From Geotrypetes seraphini (lineage: Eukaryota; Chordata; Amphibia; Gymnophiona; Dermophiidae): a stretch of DNA of 64,000 nucleotides. Below the pieces are notes generated by a model, which saw nothing but the letters and a program-made list of their open reading frames with translations, searched no databases and was not told the origin of the DNA. The number at the start of each line of letters is the position of its first letter. Position 1 is the stretch's first letter. The stretch is from the NCBI RefSeq assembly GCF_902459505.1, contig NC_047096.1, positions 16,148,501-16,212,500 on the forward strand, read 5' to 3'. Positions 32,735-44,500 of the stretch are shown here, in pieces. A program made the translations under genes and the position numbers.

Positions 32735-34000
32735 CCTGGGGCATTTAATTCATTAGTTTTCTATCCCATTTTCCTCACAGAGCTCAGAACGGATTACAGA
32801 TTAAACATACATAAAATACAGTTAACAGGTTGCAGTATGGCATAATTACAGCACAAGTTTACGATACAAGGTTGTGTCCTAATTCGATACATACTAGGAA
32901 TCTAATACCAATATACAGTGGAACCTTGGTTTACGAGCATAATTCGTTCCAGAAACATGCTCGTAAACCAAAATACTCGTATATCAAAGCGAGTTTCCCC
33001 ATAGGAAATAATGGAAACTCGCTTTGATTCGTTCCCCCCCCCCCCCGAGACCAGCGGTGCTACCCCCCCCCACTCGCAAAGACCCCCCTCCGCGCGAACC
33101 AGTACCCCCCGCTTAAACAACTTAAACTTACCCCCCCCCCCATCTGGCACCGGAACGCAGCCCACAGGACGTGCCGGTGCCGCTAGAAGATCTTCCTGCT
33201 TCTGCCGGCCTTGAGCACGCATCTGCGCGAGAGGGAGAATTAGAAGGCCTTGAGCATGCGCAGATGCATGCTCAAGGCCGGCAGAAGCAGGAAGATCTTC
33301 TAGCGGCACCGGCACGTCCTGTGGGCTGCGTGCCGGTGCCAGATGGGGGGGTAAGTTTAAGTTGTTTGGGCGGGGGTGCCGGTTCGAGCGGGGGGGGGGG
33401 GCCTTTGCGAGGGGGGGGGGGAGAGATGCCGGTTATCGGTTATTGTGTGTGCTCGCAAATCGAGTCAACACTCTGTTTGCGAGACAAGTTTTGCGAGAAT
33501 GTTTTGCTCGTCTTGCAAAATACTCGCAAACCGAGGTTTGACTGTACATAGCATACAGTTACAGGTTAAATTTGCCATAGTTACAATGAAAGATTTTTTT
33601 ATACGAGTTTTTATCCTAATGTGATACATACTGGGATCTAGTACCAATATACTGTGCATTTCTTTGTAATCCATCGGTCAGGGGCAGGGGAGTTAGGTGA
33701 AGAAGTATGTTTTTATTGCTGAGGAGTCCTTCAAAGAGATTTGATCAGCGGAGGCAGTAGATGCCAGTGGCTTGGTATGACATGGGAATAGGAATGTCGT
33801 TTGGTGGGTTGCAGTTGAAGGGCAGGGCGAAGAGGCGTATTTCATCCTGGAAGCAGAGGGACCTGTTCATGACTTAAGGAGGAAGCTCTGCCATCACGTA
33901 GTCTGGTGCCATGTCGTGCAAGAATCTGAAGAATCTGAATGTTTGGCTACAGGGAGACAGGGTCACGGGCACGGAGGTTTTCTAAGAGTCTGATTGCTAC
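32735..34000 (-). mobile_element. L2-type LINE 3' end, split by a MITE
   Basis: The region starts ATTTTCCTCACAGAGCTC... GAACGGATTACA, the reverse of the L2-type tail. After the MITE at 32916-33544 the sequence continues, with a partial repeat of CTAATACCAATATA. No long frame remains. Confidence 0.45.
32916..33544. mobile_element. Tc1/pogo-type foldback MITE, copy 2
   Basis: TA on both sides. Outer ends CAGTGGAACCTTGGTTTACG and CGCAAACCGAGGTTTGACTG. The internal hairpin arms (AGATCTTCCTGCTTCTGCCG) differ from those of copy 1, while the outer ~110 bp are shared. Confidence 0.82.
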
Positions 34001-34562
34001 ATTTTGTACATTTCACTCAAGGCGTGCCGCCCCCTCTTGCGCCCTCTGACCCAAGGGTTGCTTGAGGGGGTGGGACATGGCAACAGAAGCCTGTGCTCAG
34101 TCCTCCAGGCCAAGCTAATATTCATTGCAGCAGCAGCCGAGAGTGGAGGTACATTGGCTGCAGCAGTAGAAGCAATGGCAAGGAGAGATGAGGGGTCATT
34201 TTATAAACCAATTACTCAAGGGAATTTACACAATTATTTTGCCCTCAAGTCCAAAATTTGGGCTCTATTTTCAGCTGAAAATTAATCTTAATTTAGGCCT
34301 GCCATTTATTTATCTTGATTTATAAGCCCAATGCTGAAAGTCAATCTTATTTCTAACTACTTTTCCCACTTTTTATGCTCCTTAAAGTGTTTTACTGAAA
34401 TTGCATAAATTTAGGGACTCAAACGTGGTACATTTTTAAAGATGGCAATTTAGGAGCTTAATACACAGTTAGAAGCATAAATCCTTTGACTATCAGTCCT
34501 CTAAAGGGCCTAATAATGAAAGATTTGTGCTCCAATCTTCGGGGCTCTTTTAAGAAAACTTA

Positions 34563-34724
34563 CCCCTCCTTTTACAAAACCGTAGTGCGGTTTTTAGCGC
34601 CGGCTGTGGCGGTAACAGCTTTGACGCTCATAGGAATTCTATAAGCGTCAGAGCTTTTCCTGCTGCAGTCGGTGCAAAAAAAAAAATAAAAAATGCACTA
34701 CAGTTTTGTAAAGGGGGGGGGGGG
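34563..34724. mobile_element. Short MITE, ends CCCTCCTTTTACAAAAC
   Basis: Ends CCCTCCTTTTACAAAAC and GTTTTGTAAAGGGGG. The interior has GCGCCGGC and a short palindrome TCATAGGAATTCTATA. A sister of 7628-7815. Confidence 0.65.
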
Positions 34725-34937
34725 TGGTTAGTGAGCAATAATGGAATTAGCTCGCTGCTCAATGTGGATTGTCTTATTTTTCAAGTCAGACAAGCAACAA
34801 AAGAAGAAACCCAATAGTTCTACCGTAAATGGAGAAAGCAAAACAAAAGAAACTGTAGAGCAGATGTTCTCGATGCAGGCTTTTATTTTCATATATGCCA
34901 TCAAAGCACAAATTTGGCAAATTCTTTAAGTCCCTTG

Positions 34938-35262
34938 ATAGGTGACCAGCCCCAGGTTAATAACCTAAATAAGTCCTGCCCCGTACATCATCTAGTCCTG
35001 TGCAAAAATGCATTCAAACTGCCGGTGAGGCAAACACTCAAAATCAGTACTGATTTTGAGTGTTTGCCTCTCCGGCAGTTTGAATATGCCAAAAATCAAT
35101 ACTGATTTTGAGTGTTTGCCACACCGGCAGTTTGAATATGCCAAAAATCAATACTGATTTTGAGTGTTTGCCACACCGGCAGTTTCAATGTATTTTTGCA
35201 CAGGACTGGATGATGTACGGGGCAGGACTTATTTAGCTTATTAACCTGGTGCTGGTCACCTA
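34938..35262. repeat. Foldback repeat with three 52-bp tandem units in one arm
   Basis: The outer arms pair (GATAGGTGACCAGCCCCAGG with CTGGTGCTGGTCACC; AGGACTTATTT and its inverse). A unit of exactly 52 bp, beginning ACTGATTTTGAGTGTTTGCC, starts at 35049, 35101 and 35153, so the expansion lies only on the right of the fold centre. Confidence 0.75.
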
Positions 35263-35954
35263 AACGTTTCCTGCCTGGGGCTTTAAAAGTATTTATTATG
35301 TACTTATTATATAACTTTTTGGCCCGTACTGATTTGTCCTTTTATTAATTTTTTGATTAAGTGCCGTGTCGGTCTTGAAAGAGGACTTGCAGTTTTTGCC
35401 AAATTTTTGCTTTGTTAGTATTTATTATTTTTGGCATATTCTGGTTTGTTTCTGGTCTTTTCATATAGGCCGTATCAGTTATTTTTCTGAGGCACTGCCT
35501 GGTAACTGTCTCTTCCGTGGAACTACAATGCAACAGCTTGTTCTGCTTTCAGGGTGCTATGTCTAGTTCTTATCTGATGGCAAGCACAGCACCTCGCTGT
35601 AGAAATGTCCTCAGCCCTTGCAGATCTGACAGGGCTGAAGTTTTGCAAAATCCATTTTGTGCTCATAGAATCCATCTTGTCCAATGCCTGCTTTTTCCTT
35701 GTAGGCAGTTCTTTGGTGCTGCATCTCAGGGCCTGTTACTAAGGGTCTCCTCGAGGGTTTCTCAGTCCTAATGTGTGCCCTTTTTTGATCGAATAGCACA
35801 CATTAGGACCCCCGAGGAAGGCATGTTCGTCGAAATACGGACCGTGTTGGGTCCTTCTCACCATACGCATATCTGGATTGTTTCTGAATTTGCAAAAAAT
35901 AAACTGAATAAAAGCCTACATCGAGAACATCTCCACAGTTTCTTTTGTTGTGTC

Positions 35955-36240
35955 TTATTTTCCAGTTACCATCTTTGAAAGGTGTGAAACACCGATTGCT
36001 ATACAATCAAATCTTTAGTTTCCCAGGCCATTAGAATTTGGAATCCTCTTCCACAGGATATTTGTTCTTTTTCTTATTTGTTGTTTTGAAGAAAATTGAG
36101 AACTTATCTTTTCGCAAAGTATGTTTGTTCTATGAATTCATTATTTTCTTTTTTTGTACTTGGGTATTTTTTGTTCTCCGCCTTGCACCTTTTCTTCAGG
36201 GATCTAAGATAGATCTATCATATAGTAAATGCTAAGAAGG
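35955..36240 (+). mobile_element. L2-type LINE 3' fragment
   Basis: CATTAGAATTTGGAATCCTC then TTGAGAACTTATCTTTTCGC reads as a decayed 'WN-x-LP ... K-L-K-T' C terminus. No clean frame. Confidence 0.4.
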
Positions 36241-37208
36241 CCATTTTATACCTTTGAGCTCATTAGCATTTAATGCACACTAATTCCATTAGCGCATACT
36301 AAGCTTTAGTAAAAGGGCCCCTCAGGATCCAGCATGTTGCCCCTGTTGCAGACTCAGATTTAAGCCTCTTGTGCCACGACACACACCGACGCAAGCCTGA
36401 GGCACAAAGCAAACCCCATGCAGCATTTTCTTTAAAGCAGGAGTTGCTCTGAATGTGAAGGAATGTCAAACTGCATTGTGGTGGTGGGGCAGAGTGGGAG
36501 GGTTGCAGTGTGTGTCTGGCATATGAAGATTATAAGCAGAAGCAGAGGACGCTATTGCTGTAAGAATTTTGCTAATTGTCCCCATGTTAACACCAGTTGG
36601 GTAGAAGCAAAAAAAAAAAATAAAATCCTTGGCTATGTGCAATTCCACTTTTATTTGCCTAACCCCTGTATTGCTCTCCCACTCTTTTTGTTTCCATTGA
36701 CACTAGAGCCAGGCTGACCTCAAGCATCATCAGCCTTCATCCACATTACCCAAACAATTTTCCCCTACTTCATATTCTCTCCCTCCTCACCCAACCCTCT
36801 CAGTTAGTTCATTGTAGCAACCATCTTTTTTTAGGGGGTTGGGGTGGGGGGAGCCTGGTTCCTTATAGGCAGGGGCTCCAAATCCATCCTGACATCACTC
36901 CCAGGCATTGACCATGTTCCCCAGCCCAACCCCACTAAAACTGCACACACACACATCTTTATTTAGCTCATCACTTTAGTATCTCAGAGTACACTACTTT
37001 CATATACTGGAGTTGTAAAGCCCTTGGGGGGAGAAGGAAATAGTCTAAATTTGTTATTTACTATTCCCATATGTGGTGATTCGGTGTAGGATGGACTGGG
37101 AGGGCATCAATGGGGACTCCACTAACTTAGAACATGAGGATGTTACTGGCCAGACTTTATGATAGATATCCTGCAAACAGGATGGTTGGATAGGCTGGAG
37201 TGAGTTTG
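36241..37208. other. Intergenic, nothing firm recognised
   Basis: A MITE end (about 36280-36325, AGCTTTAGTAAAAGGGCCC) and simple sequence only. Confidence 0.35.
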
Positions 37209-37680
37209 GATGGCAGCTTCAGCATTTGGAACCTAGGACAATACCAGGTGGACTTTACAGCCTATGACCCAGAAATATCAAAGAAAAGACAAGTTAAATT
37301 AATCATGTATTTTTAATGGGTATAACTAATGGGCAGACTGGATGGACCATTCAGGTCTTTATCTGCCGTCATTTACTATGTTACCTGGCAGAAACCCAAA
37401 GAGTAGCAACATTCCAGAGCTGAGATTGTGATATCATAATGCCTTATTCCACCAATGCCCAAGAACCAGCCTCAGCAATGATGTCACAATGGCTTGATTA
37501 GATGGCAACTTCAGCAGTTGGAACCTAGGACAATACCTGGTGGATTTTACAGTCTTATGACCCAGAAATATCAAAGAAGAGACAAGTTAATTTAAGCATG
37601 TATTTTTAATGAGTATAACTAATGGGGAAACTGGATGGACCGTTCAGGTCTTTAACTGCTGTCATTTAATATATTAAATT
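37209..37680. repeat. Direct duplication flanking a ~98-bp module (module locus 1)
   Basis: The unit starting GATGGCAGCTTCAGC at 37209 is repeated at 37501 (period 292). Both copies run through AACCTAGGACAATACC to a CR1-like tail ending in GTCATTTA. Between them, 37403-37500, is the module: GTAGCAACATTCCAGAGC, TAATGCC, GATGTCACAATGGCTTGATT. The second copy is not followed by the module. Confidence 0.7.
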
Positions 37681-38314
37681 TGTACCTGAAAGAATGGAGG
37701 GTTAAGCGACTTGCTCAAGATCGCAGAGAGCAGCAGCACGACTTAAACCTGGGCTTCTGGGCTTATCACGCCAGAAAACTTACACAGGTACTTTTGAAAA
37801 TCAGTACATAGATCAAGTTCAACCGCAGATTCAGCTCCACCTCCACAAACATTTCTGCTCATCCCTTGTTGAAGGATGTGAAATGGCATCACACGCAACA
37901 CATTGACTCACACATACCCCAAACAATGTAATGACAAGCTATTTCTACAAATAAATGGCTTTTAAAAATTATACCCTGAGCTACCCAAGCTAGTTCTTTT
38001 TCATTCCTTTCCAATTTACCTGTCATACAGGTATTTCTTCATTATAATCAAATCTTCGTCTGGAAAATAAAAACTTGTGTCCGTTTCCATATCAACTTTA
38101 AGGCACTATATAGTGATTGGAAATGCTTCTCTTGGAGCAGGAATGGCCCAGCTGTTTTTATCATGTCCACTATTATATGGGAGGATGGTCTTGGTTTTCA
38201 CACTCCTCCCATGCCGACCCTCCACCTTTAGAAGAAAAAAGAAAGGAGAGCCAAGAGGATGGGGTGAGAGATATTCCTTAAAAAAAAAAAACAAAAAAAA
38301 ATCCCAAACTTTCG

Positions 38315-38577
38315 TCAAGATGTAGATGCCGCCAAAAAAATCTTGGTGCCTTGACCTGTCCTGATTTCACCCTGTGTGCACGCTCCCTCCGCCGATTCAC
38401 TTTCCAGTTTACAAATAAAGACCGTCACTGCTCCTCGGCTCTTGGCCACGATGCTAGTGGCAGTCTGGATCTTAAGTTTTACCCCTCCTGTGATGTCATG
38501 GGGCAGGGCAGAGGTGAGTACATCTGGCTCAAAGGTACCATCCAGATGTGTGACAATAGAATCTACCAGTTTTGCAT
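38315..38577 (-). CDS. IPK: IPK exon 6 (DITGG, C terminus, stop)
   Basis: This exon completes Asp195 and codes for residues 196-281, with HDITGGVKLKIQTA and GQGTKIFLAASTS, then TGA at 38317-38315. The acceptor follows a long T tract (AAATAACAG). GT-[KL]-I near the end is where IPKs stop. The run of seven T before the last codons should be confirmed by reads, since one base either way would change the tail. Confidence 0.9.
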
Positions 38578-41500
38578 CTGTTATTTTAAAAAAAAAAAAA
38601 AAAAAAAAGGTATTATACTTTTTTTTTTATTGGCAAGGTTGCTTCAGCTCCTCAGGATGGTAGAAATCCAGTGAGGAAAGTGGGAAATAAACCGATTTGC
38701 AAGCGGTCATGCCCTTTACCTGGCAGATGTGCTGCATCTTCAGTAGACTGGACAGAAATTACTGGGCAGAGTGGATGTCATGGTGAAACTTTTTCTGCCC
38801 TCACTTAGGGAGAATTCATCAAAAGGTACTCAAGTTTATTTGCTATACTGTCTATCAAAATACATGTCTAGACAGTGTACATTATAAAAAAAATTATAGG
38901 AAACAGTTAAAATAAGTAAATAAAACCAATAACTTATCAGATATTAAAAATACTGGACAAATACAGATTAACATACATGAAATGGAAGGAAAGTAGGGGA
39001 GGGAGAGGTTGTTTAAAATACATCAAATTAAAATTAATAAAAAAGGACGTTAAGTGAGGAGCGGTAAAGACATTAGGGGGGAATCATTGTTAAGATATAT
39101 TAACACTTTAAGATCCAATAATTTTGCAGCGACAGCACTTTCCCTTTGGAATTCCATTCTTAATTACATAAGGGAAGAAACTTCCGTAGGCCCCTTTAAG
39201 ATAAAATTGAAAACTTTCCTATTCTTAGACACTTTTGATACATAACGGCCCTCATAAGGGTAATAATCTCATTGTTGTTTTTCAGGTTAACCCTCTCATT
39301 GTTCTTCCCTTAATCGTTCTTTCCTTTACGTATTGTAGTTCCTCCCTTTTCCCTCTTGTTTTACTTTTGTTTGCCTGGTGTATGTCTTTTTGTTTTTACT
39401 GACCAATCCCCAGTAATGATATGTTTTGTTTTTAATCTTCTGTTTTTGTGCCATTGTATGCCGATTATGGATTTTATTGTACACCGCTTTGAATTTTAAA
39501 TTAAGTGGTATAAGAAATTTTTAATAAACCTTGAAACCTCGATCTTAGAATATAGGGCCCGATTCTCTAAAGGATGCCGATCTTGGCGGCTGCCGATCAC
39601 GTGTCAATCATGCATCGGCGTCCTTTAGAGAATTTTTTTTTTTTTTTAACAGACTCCTTAAATGTAGGCCAGCATTTTACAGGCCTGCATTTAAGGTGTC
39701 TGCCTTGCACCTACGGAGACGCTTACAGACGCCCAAGGCCATTTCTGGTGGAAACCACGCCCACGCTGGCCTTGGGCGTTGGTAGGCGTACCTAGACGCC
39801 TCCGTAGGCGCGAGTCAGACACCTATATTGTAGGCGTCCTTCTCGGCATGGATTAGTTTTCAAAAATGTGCGTCCCAATTGGCTGGTAAGAAGGTGGTAG
39901 GTCGTCTACCAACGCCTACAATCAGGATGCTGTTTGGAGAATCAGCCCCTTAGTGTGTGATAATCGTTAGTACACCTAGATGAGTTCTCCCCTTAATTAC
40001 TTACTATATCTGCTACTCTGTAGGAATCCCCCTTAAAAAATCATTGCTTTTATCCAGTGATATTTCCACCTTGGAAGTAGCCTCAAGCAATACTTCTTTT
40101 GTTTAAGGGCAGCGATTGTGCATCTCTTCTGTTGTCCTGTTTAGGTTCAGGCTGTAAGCCGCCTCAATTTTAAACAGTAGATTCAGTCCTGGCTATTTCT
40201 CTTAAGGGAAAATACGGAGCTACAGTTCAGGCATGCAACGGTGGTAAAACCAGGACTGAATTAGCCAGCTGCAGGCCCAGCCTTGATCAAAGGTTCTATA
40301 AAAATTCAGTTTACTACTGCAACATCATTCCTTACCAGGGTTGTCTGGAGGCTGGTCATAGATCCCATCCACATCCGTGAGGAACACCACATGTTTTGGA
40401 GAGAGCTCTTGGGATAGGATCTGTAAGAAAAGGGGGGTTGGGGTGAAGGCAGAGAGATGAGGGACAGAGAAGTGGTTGCATGTTTAGATATCAATCTGGA
40501 AAACATCTTGGTTCATGAGTTAAGACTCCCACCAGCCAAGAACTCTGTGTGTGACTTTGGCCAGTTCCATTCTCCCCTTGTTTTCTGACACCCAGCTGAA
40601 AACAAAGCATTTGGGATAATCTGGGGTTTTTTGGCCAACAACTGTTAGTTTTTGAAGGGCAAATTCATAGAAAAGCAACCTCAAGGGCTTGTCCTTGTAA
40701 GACACCGCAGATGCAATCAAATCACACAAAGACTTTGTATCCTGCTCCCATAAATGTAACACATCCAACTGCTGTTTTACAGAAACGTGATTTAATCTGT
40801 ATGCAACCCAACCTAACTCTATTGCCAAGGCTGCAAAATTTATGGAAGTGGAGGAGCAGTGTTCAAAGGAAAATATGTTACAATGCAAAAACACCCACTT
40901 GAAAATCTTCCTAGATAGTATTTGAATATTAATACCTTTCAAATATTTAAACATCCATATCAAATTCCACCCCCCCCTTCCTTGCTTCATATTAGAGAAT
41001 GACACAGTGACAAAATACATCACCGTTCCCATCCCCGCAGATAACCGCGGGAAACCATCTTCATGTCATTCTTTAAGGAGAGAGGGAAGAATCAGAGTAT
41101 AATTGGGCACAACCACTGACCCGCAAGCTTTGCTTTGAAGAATGCTGGTGTAGAAGGACTGAGGTTGAAACAGACACTACAGAATGACAGTCTCTGGTAT
41201 CCAGAGCAGATATTGTGATGTCATAATGCCTCATTCCACCAGTGCCTAAGAGCCAATCACATCAGTGATGTCACAATGGCTTCATTATCCTTGGCTCACA
41301 TAAGAATCAGAGTATGAATGGCCACAACCACTGACCCTCAAGCTTTGCTTTGAAGAATGCTGGTGTAGAAGGACTGAGGTTGAAACAGACACTACAGAAT
41401 GGCAGTCTCTGGTATCCAGAGCAGATATTGTGATGTCATAATGCCTCATTCCACCAGTGCCTAAGAGCCAATCACATCAGTGATGTCACAATGGCTTCAT

Positions 41501-44500
41501 TATCCTTGGCTCACATAAGAATCAGAGTATGAATGGCCACAACCACTGACCCGCAAGCTTTGCTTTGAAGAATGCTGGTGTAGAAGGACTGAGGTTGAAA
41601 TAGATACTAGAAAATGACATGGGATTATTTCCCGCGGTTATCCGCGGGGACGGGAACGGTGATGAATTTTGTCACCGTGTCATTCTCTACTTCATATTCA
41701 GTTCCTAAGTCTCTTCTTATCATTTTTATCACTTTTCTCTGAACTGCTTCAAATCTTTTTACATCCTTAGCAAGATATGCCCTCCAAAAGCAAACACAAT
41801 ACCCCAAATGGGACTTCACCAACGACCAACCTCTCTTCTTCTGCCGGTTATAGCTCTTTCTATGCAGAAATAGCATCATTCTGGCTAAGACACTGATTTA
41901 CTGCCATGTGCCTATGTCAGTGATACACTCGTAACTAAGTGCCCCCTGCCACTCTCCACTCATATACATTCCCATCTGTAAAATAGACCTATGCAAGATA
42001 TGCGCAAATTTAAAGAATGGTGCATAGGCATGTATCCAGACTATATGCACATATTACATACTTATATGCTAGCACTGACTATTTATATACTTGACAAGTA
42101 AATTTTCTTTATAGAATTTACTCCCGAAGCATTGCTAAAAGCAGACATTTTACATTACATTACTGACTTCTATTCCGCCTGTACCTTGCAGTTCTAAGCG
42201 GATTACATCAAAAGATAACTGGACATTTCCAGGAAGAAGATTATAATTAATGGAGCTAATTACATAATTCAATTTTGAGGAGAGGTTACAAGATAAGTGG
42301 AAAAATGAGGAGAACGTCAGAAGGTGCTGGAAATTTACGAGAAAGTTGCAGAGTGGATGCTGGTTACAATGTTGAGACTTAAGGGGATATTACAGGTAGG
42401 GAGAGGGAGAGGGGAGAATAGCAAGGGGGAATGGAAAGGGGGCTTAGGATATCTGAATGAATTTTTTGAATAGTAGGGTTTTGATTTCTTTTCGGAAAGT
42501 TTTGAGGTCAGTTGTTGCTGTCAGCAGGTTGGAGATGGAGGAGTCCAATTTTGCTGCCTGTGTTGCTAGTAGGTGGTCATACATCTTTGGTTGTTTAGGT
42601 CTACTGTTGTCTCTTCCATGACATGTCTTTGTCCTGAATAAATTTCAGCTTCACCTTAGCATAGCCGTTGCCCTTTAGTGATGCATGTAGATCAGTGGTC
42701 TCAAACTCACGGCCCACCCAAGTTCTATTTGAGGCCCTTGGTATGTTTATCATCATCACAAAAGTAAAATAAAACAGTATCTTGATCATATGTCTCTTTA
42801 GCTATAAATGACACCATTATTATTAAAACTTAACCAAAAGGAAAGATTTATAAACTATAAAGAGTTTTACCTCATGCAAAATTACATAGAAACATAGAAA
42901 ATGACGGCAGAAAAGGGCCACAACCCATCAAGTCTGCCCACCCTAATGACCCACCCTCATAACTTCACCCAGCTAGAGATCCCACAAGCGTATCCCATTT
43001 TTTTTTAAAGTCTTGCACGCTGCTGGCCTTAATCACCTGCAGTGGAAGTTCATTCCAATGATCGACCACCCTTTCGGTGAAGAAATACTTCCTGGTGTTA
43101 CCATGATTTTCAGCAGATGCCCTCTTGTGGTCGAGGGTCCTTTAAGAAGGAAGATATCGTCTTCCACCTCGATACGGCCCGTGATATATTTAAACGTCTC
43201 AATCATGTCCCCCCTCTCTCTACGTTCCTCGAGTGAGTATAGCTGCAATTTATTCAGTCTTTCCTCATATGGGAGATTCTTGAGCCCCGAGACCATCCTG
43301 GTGGCCATTCGTTGAACCAACTCAATTCTCAGCACATCTTTTTGATAATGTGGCCTCCAGAATTGTATACAATATTTCAGATGAGGTCTCACCATGGATT
43401 GTCATTTCTTTAATAAGACATGGAACTATTTTTTTTGAGGCCCTCCAAGTACCTACAAATCCAAAATGTGGCCCTGCAAAGAGTTTGAGACCACTGATGT
43501 AGATGAATGTGTCAGAGGACAGACTGGGCACAGCACCAGTGCACCCTATATAGTGTGGAAAACAGAGCAGTGTTTGAATGGGTGGCTCCAGTATAGGAGA
43601 AGACAGTTCCTACAACTCAAGACACGAGTCTTGGCAATAGGAGCCTTATTCTTCCTTAAATTTCCTTGCAAATGTTCGGTTACATATGAGAGTAATAAGT
43701 ACATTTTTTTTGATCCATTTCAGTTGGAAAGTTTCCTTCAAGATAAACTTAAAGTAGATAAATTACCTGAGATTATTGCAGAGGTTGATAAGAAGTGATA
43801 AAGAAAGGAATATAGATATGTTGCCTGCCTGTCAGAACATAAGAACATAAGAAATGCCTGCACCGGATCAGACCTGGGGTCCATCCAGTCCGGTGGTCCG
43901 CACACGCGGAGGCTCAGCCAGGCTTACCTGGGCGAATAATTTAAATTACCTTTTATGTATGTGATCTTTCGGGTGATGTTACAGTCCCAATAATGTGGAC
44001 TTGGAATTGAAAGGTTTATTTTCTTTGTAATAATTTTTGTTCTATATTAGTGTGTATTCCTATTTTTATTTGTTGTAACAAATGAATAAATTTATTTAAA
44101 ACAGAAAAGAATGGGTGACTCAGTGGTTAGTGCAGTAGGCTGAGAACCTGGGGAACCAGGTCCAATTCCCACTGCAACCTGATGGTTAATGCACCGATTT
44201 GAGAACTTGGGGTGCTAGATTTGGTTCCCACCGCAGCTCCCTGTGACCCCGGGCAAGTCACTTAGCCCTTCATTGCCCCAAGTACACAACTTAGATTGCG
44301 AGCCCTCTAGGGCCAGAAAAAGTACCTGCAGATAGTATATATGTACCCACAAAAAGGTGGTACATCAAATCCATGAACCCCCCCCCCATACCCCACTGCA
44401 AATAGCTGAGCACTTCGTAGGCAGGTGCAAGCATTTTCCAAAATTATTTCTAGCAGTGGCGCAGCAAGGGAGGTTGGGGCTCGAGGCGCTGGCATGCACC

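Noticed and set aside
35049-35204. CRISPR-like array of 52-bp units
   Set aside because: Units are directly adjacent with no unique spacers, in a vertebrate foldback repeat.
35770-35950. Conserved SINE head (CCCCCGAGGAAGGC, GTCGAAATACGG)
   Set aside because: The sequence looks repeat-like, but I could not define ends or a second copy in the window.
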